A stretch of 64,000 nucleotides of DNA from Lanius collurio (taxonomy: Eukaryota; Chordata; Aves; Passeriformes; Laniidae), in assembly GCA_020086605.1 (NCBI GenBank), contig JACBWW010000004.1, positions 31,758,001 to 31,822,000 of the forward strand, read 5' to 3'. Positions 1 through 12,170 of this stretch are shown here, piece after piece (within the stretch, counting starts at the first letter, position 1; every line of letters begins with the position of its first letter). The notes beneath the pieces were generated by a model, which worked only from the letters and a program-made list of their open reading frames with translations, had not been told where the DNA came from and did no database searches. Made by a program: the position numbers and the translations under genes.

Positions 1-616
1 TCTAAAAAGACGAAATTAAGATGTCTTCATGTAGCAAGCTGCCACTTGCTACATGGCAGAAAACTCAAATATTTCCTGGCAAACTTTAATTTGCTCTGCT
101 TCTGAAGTTGTTTTTTTTTTTTAAATTACATGCTGCCACATGTCCTTAAGGAGAATATCTTATGTCCTATTTTGTGGTATTTTTAATGTATGTCTGATAG
201 TGTTGCCTTTTTTGGTATCTTTTCCAAATCTTGCTTTGAAGACGGAACACAAGTTTGTTTGTGAGTTTTCTCACACAAGCCAGAACACAACTATTCGTGG
301 AGGAAATTTTGTACTTGAAGATTTTTTGGTTGTGACAGACAGGTATATTAAAAATACCCAAGAACACCAAACAAATAAAACCCCCCTAAAACTAAATCAA
401 ACCAAACAACAAAACCAACAAAGAAACTATTTGAGTGAAAGAAATACCTCTGCAAAGACCTGTCAAGCAGAAAGCAGAATGCCCTTGAAAAGCCTTGGAC
501 CTTTTGTAAAGATTTAGCTATAGTGATATTAAGAATTGCTTGCTGTTTTGACTCATGGAAGTCATTGCTTTCACTTTTTTTCCATGTATCTCAAATAAGA
601 TTTTGTTTTTTATTAG
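1..616 (+). other. intron of PLA2G4F-like gene
   Basis: No exon could be supported here. The open stretch at 140-517 has no homology to the family that I can see, and its possible donor is in the wrong phase for the next exon, which begins at phase 0. Confidence 0.6.
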
Positions 617-730
617 GATGGCATGAACCCTGACATTGAAAAGCATACTACAGTTCTGGGACTGGGGACTGTACCAGTTAATTCCCTTCCTATTGGAGAA
701 AAAGTTGATAGAATTGTTTGTTTGGGAGAG
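617..730 (+). CDS. PLA2G4F: PLA2G4F-like exon, linker
   Basis: The exon has 38 codons, phase 0 to 0, after acceptor ttattag and before donor gtaatg. It reads [10 protein letters not shown]...[10 protein letters not shown] and is the counterpart of the 93-nt exon at 33934 in gene 2. It belongs to the linker between the C2 and catalytic domains, so sequence conservation is low. Confidence 0.65.
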
Positions 731-3700
731 GTAATGTCAATATTTTGCTCTTGCCTTAACATGCATGAGATAACCTTTTCCTCCATTGCCTTTAGGTGTC
801 TGGAAAGTTAGGCAACATGTGATTCTCAGGAGTGCTGTTTTCTTGGATGTCTAGAATGGAGTAATGAGATTACCCAGTGAAATTCTTCCAAATATGTTTT
901 CATGGATCTTGCAAAATAAAGTATAAAGTTCATCACTTTCCAAAGCAAAAAGTCTTTTCAGGGTGTGAAAGAAAAATATCAGAGGAGGGAAAAAGCAGGA
1001 CACTTTCGGAAGAAGTAATTTTCACACTGCCCTCTGAGTATGTTTTTGGTTTCTGCGGAGACCAATAAAAATGTCTGAAATAGCTGCAAGGAAAAGGTGT
1101 TGCAGAGATGTAGTTTTTTGGGTGAGGGTACTGTTCTGGATAGTAAATGGTGACTCTGTTGATGTCATAACCTTTATTTTGTAGTTCCACTTGTATAATT
1201 GCTATCAATTGTAAGATGTGTTCTCTCTTTTCACAGGGAAAAAGTTTGGATATGAGTTTGAAAATTGAAGAGAGGTGAGTGGGAACCCCAAAGTCCTTTG
1301 AAAATCAGGAAAGGTCTTTATCTCATAGTAAAAGAACTGAGTGACTCTCCTTGCTGTTCTGGGAAGGTCTGTTCACTCCACTGATCTCTTGGAATAGATT
1401 AAAGAAAAATATCTTTGATTATTTTTCTTCTGAAGGCTGCGACTCTTCACTCTGCAGATACTATCTATTGGACTGGTGTGAATCCTTCTGACATCTGTAC
1501 AAATTTTGTGTTCCTAGTACTTAAATGTAAAATAGCTGTTGGTGTAAATATTAAGTAGTTTTGTCAGGCACAGATACTTCCCAGAATATGTGCAGTGGTG
1601 TGCTGACAGATAGGAAAGGACATCTCTGCGTGTGAAGAGCTTGAACTACAAAATAGATAAAGGGTGCAAGAAAGGAGTAAAAAGGAAAAAAATACAGAAA
1701 ACCAAGCAATTGGCTTGTAAGTTGATAGGGTCATTTGGTATCCAATCATCAACTGAAGGTCCTACTCCTGTTCTACAAACTCATAACAAGTTAATTGGTA
1801 TTCAGTTGCCCCCTTCTGCCTCTTGAGTTTAGAAACTTCTGTTTTAAAATTGCTCTGGCCCTCATTTCACTGTTCGTGTTGATACAGTGATTTCAGTTGC
1901 TCCTCATACAATCTTCTTCACTGAGAGTCTTCTCTTCCTTTGTGAAATTCCTGAAGCTTAATCTGAATACTGTTTGACAAAAGGTTTGAACTTTAATATT
2001 AAAGGAGAAATACAATACAGAGAATTTTAATTTTTAATTCCAAAAGCTGTTGTACAAAATAACTGGTGTATACACTAAAATTTCACCTGAGAGTTTGACC
2101 CAATTCAGATCAGCACCTGGACTGTGTGTTCATAAAAATTGCTTTTCCATGCTGATTACAAATCCTCCAAAATTTCAAGGTTTTTTTTCTTCTGTTTCAG
2201 CACTTGGGATCTTGATATACGTCTGGGTTTTGATCTCTGTAAGGAGGAGAGAGAATTTTTGGACAAAAGGAAGAAAGTAGTTTCTGAGGCACTGAGGAAG
2301 ACTCTTGGCTTAAAAGAATCCCCTCCAAAAGATGAGGTATTGGGCACAGTGCTGTGGTGAGATTGGTAGAATCCTTTAGGCTTGGCTGATAATTAGGCAG
2401 TGCAGGAATCCTTGCCTGTAACCAACAGAAAATGTGGGTTTCATTCACTCTAACGTGAGATATATCCATGGTACATTTCAGTTCTGGAGTCTCAAATGTT
2501 GTTATATTTCTTAAATTTTGAGGGGAGTGTGTGTGTTGTGGGACACAAAATGTTAAAATTTCAGAATGTATGTACTTTACTTGAACTCTTGTATCTTGGG
2601 CTTTAGGCTTGGAATTGTGATGGGAAAGTCTGTTTCAGAATGTTTAAAATGAAACTCACACTGCAGGAATAGATTCTTAATTTCTTATTTGAGGACACTT
2701 ACATCTACACAGCCTTACATAACTTGCTCAGTGGTATTTGGCTGCTGTTGTAAGAATAATTGCCTCTTATGTGTGTATCGTATGAAAGTAAATGTGTGGT
2801 AATATAAATAACAATTTCAGTAAGCCACTGTCCCTAAAATGACCCCTCTATGCTTTATAGTAAGCAATATATTCCAATTACAAAATAAAGAAAGAAGTTC
2901 AGCTTGAAATCAAGCCTGAAATTGAAATGTAAATAGAAGTAGAGATTTTTTATATAGATTTTTTTTATTCAAATGAGACTGAAATGGGATTAGTTCTGTC
3001 ATTTATTGGCAATCAAAAGTCTGTGGTTGTGACTCCTGAGTTTGCTGTCTGCAGGTTCCCGTCATAGCAGTACTGGGGTCTGGAGGTGGGATGAGAGCAC
3101 TGACATCGTTCTATGGCAGCCTGGCTGGGCTGCAGCAGCTGGGACTTCTGGATGCTGCAATATACCTGTGTGGGATTTCTGGCTCTACTTGGTAAGCTAC
3201 ATGCAGTGTTGATTCAGAAACTTAGAGGTGAAGGTAGTAGTGCTGATGCAAAATGAAGCCAAAATTACATTTGTGTTATCTGTAAGCAGACAGCAAGTCA
3301 AGTATTTTACCAGTTTTCACCTGGGAGTTCTGCTGGTGATCCTGAGCAGTCTAAGAGATCCAGCATCATGTCCAACCTATACAGCTACTGGCTAAATTTA
3401 TGAATCTACTGCTTGTGCAAGTCTGACAGTTGAATAGTAGCACGTATTACATGAATGAAACTGCTGTGTATTACCTCAGAGCACTTAAAGAACCTTCCTC
3501 ATTCCCCTACTCTTGCCAAGAAGATAATTGAGGTGGTGCAAGTCACTGGAAGCATGTCCATGCAGGCCACTATGCCGCCACCACCTTCCAAAATGGTGTA
3601 AGTGGCTGAAGAGAGGCATAGCACTGTCTTGCCCTTTGGTGGACTGGAGCAATGTGCTGAAATATTAGACAGGGCTAGAATGTTTCAGACACTCGGTTCT

Positions 3701-6700
3701 TGGACTTTGTGATGAAGTCATCCCTTGTTTTTGTGAAACGATTTCATAGAGGAGTTGTGCAACCTGACAGTGTAATCCTTCCTTCCAGAGCTTTGTGTGT
3801 TAAATTAACTCCTCTGTGCCTAATTCTCCCACCCCTTTTGATTCAGAGACACTTCCAAAGGCGTCTCTTGGTATGGATAGTCAGTGGTCCAAACTAGCTT
3901 CTCCTTTAATCAGACCTGTGTTTTGGTGAAGGCTAAGACCTCTACTGCTGCATGCTGCACCCTTGCCATCAGTGAGCCTGTCATGGTTGTTATGTTCTGG
4001 AGTTAACATATGTTTATGAACTGGTCATGGGTGCTACCGTAGCTAGCATGGCTTCCTGGAACATCCTTGGAAGGCAGGTTAGCAATCAGGATGAAGATGT
4101 CCTGTAGGTGTCAGGGGTTTCACCACATTTTAGAGTTCAGAGATCCTTTATTTATGAATTCTTTACTCTTTTTTAAGCTAGACTTCTTATAACTAGCTAA
4201 AATTATTGTTTACACAAGGGACTTTATTACTGATGACATTAATAAAAGCATTTTCAGGTGTTTATCAACCTTGTATCAAGACCCTGACTGGTCAAAGAAA
4301 GACCTTCAAGATGCAATCAGAAGAGCTCAGAGTAGTCTGTCCAGCAGCAAAGCAGGGGCATTTTCCCCAGAACGACTGAAATACTATTTTAAGGAGCTGA
4401 ATGCGATGGAGATCAGTGGACGGAAGGTTTCCTTTACAGATTTGTGGGGCCTCATTGTGGAATATTTCCTACAACAGAAGGTAAAAGAGTTCATGTTTGG
4501 ATGTTTACTACTGTTTCTCTTTCAAGTGGGAACTCTACCCACATGTGTTTAGGGTCAAGAAACCAAATATTCCCCACCTTTGTGAGCTGTTTTGGTACGA
4601 GCAGTCCTGTGGAATAAACATAGTATCTTCTTTAGTAAAGAATTTTTAATTCATATGGATCAGTGTTATAGAAAAATACAGAGTTTATTTGGAAAAATTC
4701 TTATTAAATTAATAGCTTTTGTACCGGGCAGGTTAAGCCTGACAGAATGATGTTGGTTTTGCAGAATGAAGTTACTGTGCAGTATTTTCTATGTAATTGA
4801 GATTGGAAATCAGAGGGGTAACTAGTTTATTAATAACATTAGACATTCTAAATATGCAGCTGCAGAAATATTTTTGACAAATCTAAGCATATGCCTGGAC
4901 AGTGAAGGGGAAAAGAGACTTTGAATTAGTAGTGTTGTTAATCAGAAATGCTAATCAACAGCTTCCGATTATCAAAATATGGATACAGAACTTATCTGAC
5001 TTAAGTGTGCTCCTCCTTCCTTGCTTGTGTCCAGGAAGATCCATCAAAGCTGTCTGATCAGCAAGAAGCAGTGAAATGGGCTCAGAACCCTTATCCTATC
5101 TATGCAGCTGTCAATGTGAGATCTAATATGAGCAGTGGTGACTTTGCAGGTATGGACATGGAAATTTGTTTTTGTTTGCTAAAGCCCATAAATTTCTTTC
5201 ATCTATCCAGTTCCTTGGTTAGTGAGCAGATGATAACAGGAAATACAGCTCAAGCTGCAGTTGGTGCTGCAGTAGGCAATAGGAGACTGATTAGCAGAGT
5301 ATTCTCATTCTGACAGCAAATGTCTTCATTGTGGCTAAAATGGAGAAATGAGATTCAGAGCTGTTGGCCACTCCATGTTTTTCTAGAAACTGCCTGAAAT
5401 TTTCAGGAGCTGAGAAGATTCCTTTAATACATGTATCTCTGTCTGAATCAAAGAATTAGAGTCCTTGGTGATAAAGAAACCACTTTCTTCTATAGTCTCA
5501 GACACAATATTTGTGTAGGATTCGTGTAAAGTGATGGATTGGTCACCTTGTAGTATACATCATCAAAATTGTATTGTTTTAGTGGCCTGAATTCTTACAG
5601 TAAAAATATGAAGACCAGTCCTTCATTGAAACTTTAAACATGATTCAACAAGTGGGGATAGATGAGTGAGACAGGAACACAAGTGGTTGTGTCCATCTGT
5701 GTACCATTATGGGATTTGTTTGTTTGGTTTATTCTGGAGGAGTGTGTGTGTATGGCAGTGAATTCAATTTGATCCAACCTGCCAGAGTTCAAGAAGCATT
5801 TGGATAATGCTTGCAGACACATGCTGTGTTTTGTCAGGTTGATCTGTGCAGGCCCAGGAGTTGGACTGGATGATCCTTCTTTTTCAGTTCTCTGTGGAAA
5901 TCTTTCAAGCATGAGGAGACACTTTGATAAGCAGACAATGAAGTCTGACACAGTGGGTCAGTGGAGTTTTCAAGTCAGTACTGTAGTAGTTTCTGGGAGA
6001 TGGTAGGTACAGAGAAAAGCTGAGAAAAATAACGTAGCTTCCACTTCAGACAGAAAAGGGAGCCATCAGAATGGTTTAAAGTAAAATAGGCAGGTTATTT
6101 CCATAGTAACAAAGTGAAGATGGAGCGAGATGGGATTAAAGCCTTCACAAGAGTTTTTGTTAATCATATGTACATAGAGGCTAGCGAAGAGGGGCAGGGA
6201 AATCCATAGTGATTGTGAGAAGTGGAGGGAGAGTTGCTTCTGTCTCCCTTGTGTGAACAGATATCAGGTAAATATTTTCACTCGTGTTTACTCTGAGATG
6301 AGCAAATATCCTGCGGGCTTGTTCTTAGAATGGTGTGAGTTCACTCCCTATGAAGTTGGATTTCGCAAATATGGAGCTTTTGTTCGAACAGAGGATTTTG
6401 ACAGTGAGTTCTTCATGGGGCGGCTTGTCCAGAAACATCCAGAGCCCAGGATTTGTTTTCTACAAGGTATGATCTTATGGTAATGATTAAATTATTTAAG
6501 GAGATGGAAAGGAACTTTGCTGCTTTGGGGACTTATGAATGCAAGTCCATGTCTCTTTTCCCTTCCAAAAGAACTTGAAGAAGTGAAATATGTCAAATCT
6601 TTCTCTGGAGCTTTAGGTGTTGGTTCATAGTATTACAGTCTGATGTCCTGAGTCTGCAAGATGACTCTTATAGCTGCCTGTCAAAAATGTCTGCTGTTGG

Positions 6701-9700
6701 TGTGCCTGTTCTCTTACTGTATTTTCTATGCTTTTCTCTTGGAAAAAATTCTGCATTATATTGTAACATCATAATTTGTCATGTGATTAATGCCAAGATT
6801 TTACCTCAAACTGTTAGAATAGCAGGGATCAAGTGGCAGCCCTCTCCCATGAAAAATGGCAGCTGAATTATAGGCCTTTTTGTTACACCATGAAAAACCT
6901 TTTGAGTGTTAAATTCTTCCACATTTCCCCTGCAGGAATGTGGGGCAGTGCCTTTGCTGCAAGCTTGGATGATATCTGCCTGAAGGTGGTTGGTATAGGA
7001 CTGAGCTTTCTAGATTCTTTCAAAGATGTTGTCAAAGTTGTAGGTAAGCACATCCATGAAAATAGTTGGATTTTTCAAAAGATTGCTGATTTTGTAGTGA
7101 TCACAAATAAAATGATGCAAAAATGTGCTGTATGTAGTTTTCACGATTAGCACAAAGAGTGGATTGGGACACATCTCTTTTATTGTGTGTTATTCCCTTT
7201 GATCACACTTATAGTGAAGAGAGAAGTTATGTTTCTTTAGTATACTTTGTCTTCCTTCTTTTAAAAAGAATTTTTATCTGACTTCAACTATACATTTGGG
7301 CTAGTTCTGGGAGCTGTCTTAAACACGTATTGAAGTGCAGGTGCCGTAATCCTGTGGAGGAATAGAAGCTGGATTGCTAAGCAGGAGGTGGAAAAAGAGG
7401 CTTTTAGTTTCCCCTTGCTTTTTGTAATATTGGATAAGATGGTTGTATCTTTATGAATTGATGTCCATTTGTTCATTGCAGTGAAAAGGACGTGTTTTAG
7501 AGGCTGAGACTTGTTCATGTGCACAGTTATGGCCTTATAGTAAATAGTGGAAGAAGAGATTTTTATTTCCCTCTGCCTTTCCAGCACTGGTTCCCCCACC
7601 GCACATCACCCTTTTTGATTTTGTGTAATATAAATGCTATTGTGTGTGGTTGACTGATGTCTTATGTGACAGAAGTGGTTGTCACTTGGTAGCAAGGGTT
7701 TCTTTGTGTGGGTTTGAAATTAATATGGGCAATGCTTTATGAGTAATGCTCTTCCCTCTAAACAGAGCTAGTAAATCACCCAGCTATGGAATATGCAGCT
7801 CATTTAAATTTCATTACAATACCCTTATTAGAGGACAAATTCAACCTCAGAACAACCGTCTAAATGTGATAGAAAAAGGTCTGATCGAAATGTCGGAGCT
7901 GGCATTTTATGTTCAGCATCCTTCTGTGGCTTCTGCAGATGACTGCCGAAGATTCCACTTCCAAGACCCAGCACGACTGAAGACTCGCTTGGTTATACCT
8001 GGAGGCCCCTTGTTACAAATATTTCAGGATTTCTTCAAGTCCAGGGTCACATGTGGAGAGACCTTCAACTTCATGAAGGGATTGTATCTTCATAAAGATT
8101 ATGTTAACATCAAGGAATTTGTGACTTGGAGAGGTAAATGAGTCTTTATGTATCTGACTATCACAAAATATTAACACACTATGTAATATCCCAATGTCAT
8201 GGAACATAAGGGAGCTTGATTTTGTTCTGCTGAAGCCAGGGAATATATCTCTTCCTACACCATAGCTAAAACTTAGATGCACTGTATTTGTTCTGTCATT
8301 TAAGGCAAGCTCATCATCCAGACTTTCCTTCATTTGTCTCAGATGAAGGTGCATGTTGGAATGTCTTTTTTCTTCTTGTAACACTAATATGAGCTTTGTT
8401 TATTTCTTCTACAAAGATGTGTAATGAATCAATATAGTTACTTGTGTACCTTGGAGTGTCTTACAGGTACTCACCTGGATGCATTTCCCAACCAGCTGAC
8501 TCCCATGGAAGAGAACTTGTGTTTAGTGGATGGTGGCTTTTCTATCAACTCTCCCTTTCCTTTGGTACTTCAGCCAGAGAGGGATGTGGATGTTATTTTG
8601 TCATTCAATTTTTCCTGGGAAGCTCCATTTGAGGTGAGAGATGTAGCTGAGCATTATGACTGAACATAAAAGCACAGAATCATGTTCACAATGGCAGCAG
8701 ATCAGTTGAAGTTCAATACAAACACTAATGGACAAATGAATGAAAATAAATCGTTACATCTTTCATGGAATCACAGAATGGATTGGGTTGGAAAGGACAT
8801 TAAGGATCATCTCGTTCCTGGGACACCTTCCACTGGACCAGTTTGTTTAAAGCTCTGTCCATCCTGGCCTTGAACACTTCCAGGGGTGGGGAGTCCACAA
8901 CTTCTCTGAGTAGCCTGTTCCAGTGTCTCACTACTTTCACAGTGAAGAATTTCTTCCTAGTATCTAAACTAAACCTACACTCCTACAGCTTAAGTATATT
9001 TCCCCCTTGTCCTACCTCTACATGCCCTTGTGAAAAGTCACTCTCCAGCTCTTGTAAGCCTCCCTTAGTACTGGAAGGCATTGTAAGGTCTCCCCACTGC
9101 CTTCTCTCCTCCAGGCTGAACAGCCCCACCTCTCTTGGTGTGTCTTCCTATGAAAAGACATTTCAAACGTTATTTTGCTATGCTTTTTCCTGTGCCTTCT
9201 CTCCTCCAGGCTGAACAGCCCCACCTCTCTTGGTGTGTCTTCCTATGAAAAGACATTTCAAACGTTATTTTGCTATGCTTTTTCCTGTGAAGGTCGTGAG
9301 AAAATAGAAACTTAACAACTGTAAGAAGATTCAAAAATTTTCAGAAGCCTAAACATATTGTTAAGTAAAATAAGACTATTTGTTTGGCTCATAAGATCAT
9401 TTTTACTTAGATTTACGCTTCTAAAGAAAGTGTGGCTATTGGTGATTTTCTTCATGCAAATGATTTATATTCTGTGTATACAAGTGTTCATTTTTAAGTG
9501 CAGAAACGTCAAGGTGAATAGGTTTAGAGGAGGAATGCACCAGAAATTTCAGCTGCAATCTGTTGATGTTTGTTGCAGTTCTGCTCTTCATTCTTCTTTA
9601 TTACCAGCCAGAGAAATTGTTTCTGCTGATTTGAAGCTCAGTTTCTGACACTTCTTTTCTTTCTTTTTTTTTTTTTTTTAATGAAAGTCTCTTTCCCTTT

Positions 9701-11428
9701 GAGGATTGTAGTTAGATGATCTTAGAAGTGTTGCCGATGTTCTACTGCAATTATCTTTTTTCCCTGATACAGGTTTTAGAGCTGACTCAGAAATACTGTG
9801 AAGAGCGGGAAATTCCTTTTCCGAAAATCAAATTTAGTGAGGAAGATGAAAAGAAGCCAAAAGAGTGTTACATGTTTGTGGATGATAATAATCCAAGGGC
9901 TCCTATTGTACTGCATTTCCCACTGGTGAATGACACCTTCCAGAAATACAAAGCTCCAGGTAAGAAGGCTGCATTTCAAAGCATTCTTCTAACAATTGTT
10001 CGTGTGTGCTGATGGAAAACTCAGTGAAGGCAGTGTTCCTCTTTTCATTCTTCTTAATAGTACTCTGTAATTATTAAATTGTTATTTACATTTAAGGCAG
10101 AATCAGTTTCCACTGGTTTTTTGAAGTGCAGAATGAGAGAAGAGGCTCACAAACCTGGCCCCTCCTCCTCATCCCCCTCCATCCAAAGTCTGGAAGAAGC
10201 AGAATTAGGCTAAATGTTGGTACTTTCTGAACCTTTCTACCCTGATACCTGATTCTATTACTTCTGATTACACTGAATATATGGGAAAAGACTATTAATC
10301 AAATTAAATAAGAAGTTAATTTGTTTTTTTGAATATGAATAAACCACTTAGCAGTGAAGTGTTTGGGACCAATCTGTGTCAGATCGTGTAACTCTGTCAA
10401 GTGGCCTGTGCCCTCGTAGTGTGAGATAAGTAGTAAATGATCTTTGCTTCGTTTAATGTGATTAAAATAGACTTTAAGACCCCCCTCAGTCTATCAAGCA
10501 ATAGGGGGACCTTTAAGAAGACAGAGGCAAAAATCAATGTCCTTTTTCTCCCATGTGGGGAGGCAACAGCATCCTGAACAAAACCTTTGGAATACATAAA
10601 AAAGAATATGCAGGACTGGTGGAGGGGGATGTGAGGCATGTTGTTAATGTTGTCTGTGTTAATACTGTAGTGATTGCCTGGCCTTGGCTGCATTTCCTCA
10701 TTGACAATGAAGTGTTTCAGTGAGCTAGGCTTGAATGTGACTCAAGACTGCTATTTCTATAGCAGCCACAAGCAGAAGTGTTCGTAGTAAACTGCTTTAA
10801 TCTTTGACCTTTCAAGACTGGTATTTAAGTGGCACGGTGCTCCTAAGATCAGTTGAACTCAAGGTATGACTTTATTTCAGTGTAGAATAGAACTTCCAAG
10901 AAGAATTGAGCTTTATATTTCCTATTTTGAGCATAATAATCACAGATGAAATAAACAATTTATCACAATGAAAATATATTTTAGTACTGTATTTTGGACC
11001 CTGGTGGAAATGGAAAGGGTAATAATACCTTGACTTGCAAATATTTTGGATGGAAGTGAAATATCTGAGAAGGAGCTTTGGGGAAAAGTTAAGTTTCAAC
11101 AGAATTATCTGTGATATCTGCCTAGCAGAATTCAACAAAAATCATTCTACCACAGCAGAAGGTTTTTTGTGATTTTTTTTTTCCCTCTCTTGCTGCAGGA
11201 ATTGAACGTGAGTCAGAAGAAGAGAAATCCTTTGGTGACTTCATTATTGAGTCAAAAGATTCCCCTTACCGTACACTAAATTTCACCTTTGAGCCTTATG
11301 ATTTCAGCAGATTAGTGGAAGTGAATCACTACAACGTTCTGAACAACAAGGATACTCTCCTCAAAACCCTAAACTTGGCTCTGCAAAGGAGGAAGTTGAA
11401 GAAAGTCATCAATAAGTCAAATACATGA
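617..11428 (+). CDS. PLA2G4F: cytosolic phospholipase A2 zeta-like, 3' part (12 exons)
   Basis: Group IV phospholipase A2, predicted to hydrolyse fatty-acyl ester bonds of membrane phospholipids on the cytosolic face. Twelve exons join in one frame (617-730, 1237-1274, 2201-2336, 3055-3191, 4258-4480, 5035-5149, 6329-6466, 6936-7043, 7939-8133, 8467-8633, 9773-9959, 11199-11428), giving 595 residues and a TGA stop. The C2 domain and start codon lie left of the window. Visible hallmarks are the oxyanion-hole motif SGGGMR, the nucleophile motif GISGSTW (Ser near residue 138 of the visible part) and the catalytic Asp in LVDGGFSIN (near 423). The tail is basic (RRKLKK). PLA2G4F is preferred because stretches such as [36 protein letters not shown] and [14 protein letters not shown] match what I remember of human cPLA2-zeta better than epsilon or delta. 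No frameshift or premature stop is seen. PLA2G4D is the main alternative. Confidence 0.88.
1237..1274 (+). CDS. PLA2G4F: PLA2G4F-like 38-nt exon
   Basis: Short exon [13 protein letters not shown] between ttttcacag and gtgagt, phase 0 to 2. It has exactly the length and phase of the 38-nt exon at 34386-34423 in gene 2 ([13 protein letters not shown]). Confidence 0.75.
2201..2336 (+). CDS. PLA2G4F: PLA2G4F-like exon, start of catalytic region
   Basis: 136-nt exon between tctgtttcag and gtattg. It reads [19 protein letters not shown] followed by [17 protein letters not shown]. The RLGF.LC..E..F..KRK pattern is the conserved entry to the catalytic domain in group IVD/E/F enzymes. Confidence 0.88.
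3055..3191 (+). CDS. PLA2G4F: PLA2G4F-like exon with nucleophile serine
   Basis: 137-nt exon carrying [16 protein letters not shown] (oxyanion-hole glycines plus the conserved Arg) and ending in LCGISGSTW, the GXSGS nucleophile elbow with the final Trp codon split by the intron (donor gtaagc). All residues needed for catalysis in this part are present. Confidence 0.93.
4258..4480 (+). CDS. PLA2G4F: PLA2G4F-like exon, lid-side region
   Basis: 223-nt exon, phase 2 to 0, reading [20 protein letters not shown] and later [19 protein letters not shown]. The DPDWS and [14 protein letters not shown] blocks are typical of PLA2G4F/E. Donor gtaaaa. Confidence 0.9.
5035..5149 (+). CDS. PLA2G4F: PLA2G4F-like exon
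   Basis: 115-nt exon with [19 protein letters not shown] and NVRSNM, between tgtgtccag and gtatgg. The QNP.PIY motif is shared with gene 2 (39110-39224) and the exon lengths are identical. Confidence 0.92.
5781..5880 (+). mobile_element. CR1 LINE 3' fragment
   Basis: Contains the CR1 3' region pattern (gccagagttcaagaagcatt, then ggagttggactggatgatcc). It is sense on the + strand and lies in a PLA2G4F intron. It is truncated and lacks the terminal octamer repeats. Confidence 0.7.
6329..6466 (+). CDS. PLA2G4F: PLA2G4F-like exon
   Basis: 138-nt exon reading [20 protein letters not shown] then [20 protein letters not shown]. The F.PYEVG..KYGAF and SEFFMG blocks are highly conserved in the family. 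Acceptor ttcttag, donor gtatga. Confidence 0.93.
6936..7043 (+). CDS. PLA2G4F: PLA2G4F-like exon
   Basis: 108-nt exon [19 protein letters not shown]... between cctgcag and gtaagc, phase 1 to 1, the same length as its counterpart at 40809-40916. The residues favour PLA2G4F over PLA2G4E. Confidence 0.88.
7939..8133 (+). CDS. PLA2G4F: PLA2G4F-like exon
   Basis: 195-nt exon, phase 1 to 1, with [20 protein letters not shown] and [14 protein letters not shown]. It is three nucleotides longer than the matching gene 2 exon. The reading frame also stays open for about 190 nt into the upstream intron, but no phase-compatible acceptor there supports extending it. Confidence 0.88.
8467..8633 (+). CDS. 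PLA2G4F: PLA2G4F-like exon with catalytic aspartate
   Basis: 167-nt exon reading [20 protein letters not shown] then [20 protein letters not shown]. The Asp of VDGGF is the second member of the Ser/Asp dyad. Acceptor ttacag, donor gtgaga. Confidence 0.93.
8768..9240 (-). mobile_element. CR1 LINE fragment
   Basis: Begins with the reverse complement of the CR1 3' end (aatcacagaatggattgggt, ggaaaggacattaaggatca) and continues through CR1 consensus-like text to ctccaggctgaacagcccca. It is antisense to the host gene and sits in the intron 8634-9772. Its distal end is involved in a 95-bp tandem duplication. Confidence 0.85.
9099..9288. repeat. exact 95-bp tandem duplication
   Basis: Units 9099-9193 and 9194-9288 read identically base for base. 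The first part of the unit is CR1-derived and the rest is unique intron sequence. Confidence 0.9.
9773..9959 (+). CDS. PLA2G4F: PLA2G4F-like exon
   Basis: 187-nt exon [20 protein letters not shown] ... [20 protein letters not shown], between ctgatacag and gtaaga. The YC....IPFP and FPL..DTF.KYKAP blocks recur in gene 2, whose exon is two codons shorter. Confidence 0.92.
11199..11428 (+). CDS. PLA2G4F: PLA2G4F-like terminal coding exon
   Basis: Last coding exon after ttgctgcag. It reads [20 protein letters not shown] ... [20 protein letters not shown] and ends with a basic tail before TGA at 11426-11428. YN.LNNK.TLL..L is the conserved C-terminal helix. Confidence 0.92.
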
Positions 11429-12170
11429 GCAGTTTCTGAGGCTGGGGATCCAGAGAGGCTGCAGTATACAAAAGCCATGAGGTTCAAGACAGAATACTGA
11501 AAGTGAATAGCTGGACACTGTCTTCTTGGAGAGGGAGTAGCACACCTGCTGACACTGAAAACTCCTTCCACGTTATGTGCTCTGATGAAAACTCAGGGGA
11601 CATATGTACTACATGGATGTTGCTTCCTTGTGTGGGGAAGAGTGAGGAATTACCTAGCTCAGTATCTCAAATGACAGTGGCTGATTCCAGATGATTGGGA
11701 GGTCTATTCAAACTGCTCAAGCACCTGGAGAATAATCTTCCAGACTTTACTGAGTGATGCACTTCATTTTGTCAAAGGTGTGTTGGTGTTTGAGGCAACA
11801 GATTCCTTCTGCACTTTTATCTCTTGCTTTTGAACCTCCCTTCATGAGCCTTTACAATTTACATAATCTTATACAGAACTCCACAGATAAAAACTACACA
11901 CTGAGAGAGGAGATGTCTCCTTCTGCTTTCAACTTGCTACTGGCTGATGCCTATGTACTTTGAAGACTGAACAGTCATTACCTGCTTTCCATTTTGCCAT
12001 TCACGGTTTCAATTTCCTTCCTACCCTTCTCAGGGATTTTAGTGGCTTTTAGTCTCCCAGGAATTCAGTACTGAGTATCTTATTTTGGTAAAAAATTTGG
12101 TTTTGAGTTATTAAATAAATAAAAATAAATGTTTTTATATTTGACAATAAAAACACATTGTAGGATTTTG
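11429..12170 (+). other. 3' UTR of PLA2G4F-like gene
   Basis: Untranslated stretch from the stop codon to just past a cluster of AATAAA hexamers. The exact cleavage site cannot be read from the sequence, and later hexamers at 12409 and 12679 could give longer transcripts. Confidence 0.5.
12114..12151 (+). promoter_or_regulatory. clustered poly(A) signals
   Basis: Overlapping AATAAA copies at 12114, 12118 and 12124 and another at 12146-12151, about 700 nt after the PLA2G4F-like stop. These are the likely cleavage signals for that gene. Confidence 0.65.

Noticed and set aside
140..517. 125-codon open frame at the left edge
   Set aside because: No family similarity. The only plausible donor (gtatat after the ACAG at about 342) leaves phase 2, while the next real exon starts at phase 0.
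7746..7938. Upstream extension of the PLA2G4F exon 7939-8133
   Set aside because: The frame is open, but the acceptor at 7765 would need an incoming phase 2 and the preceding exon ends in phase 1. The extension also has no counterpart in gene 2.
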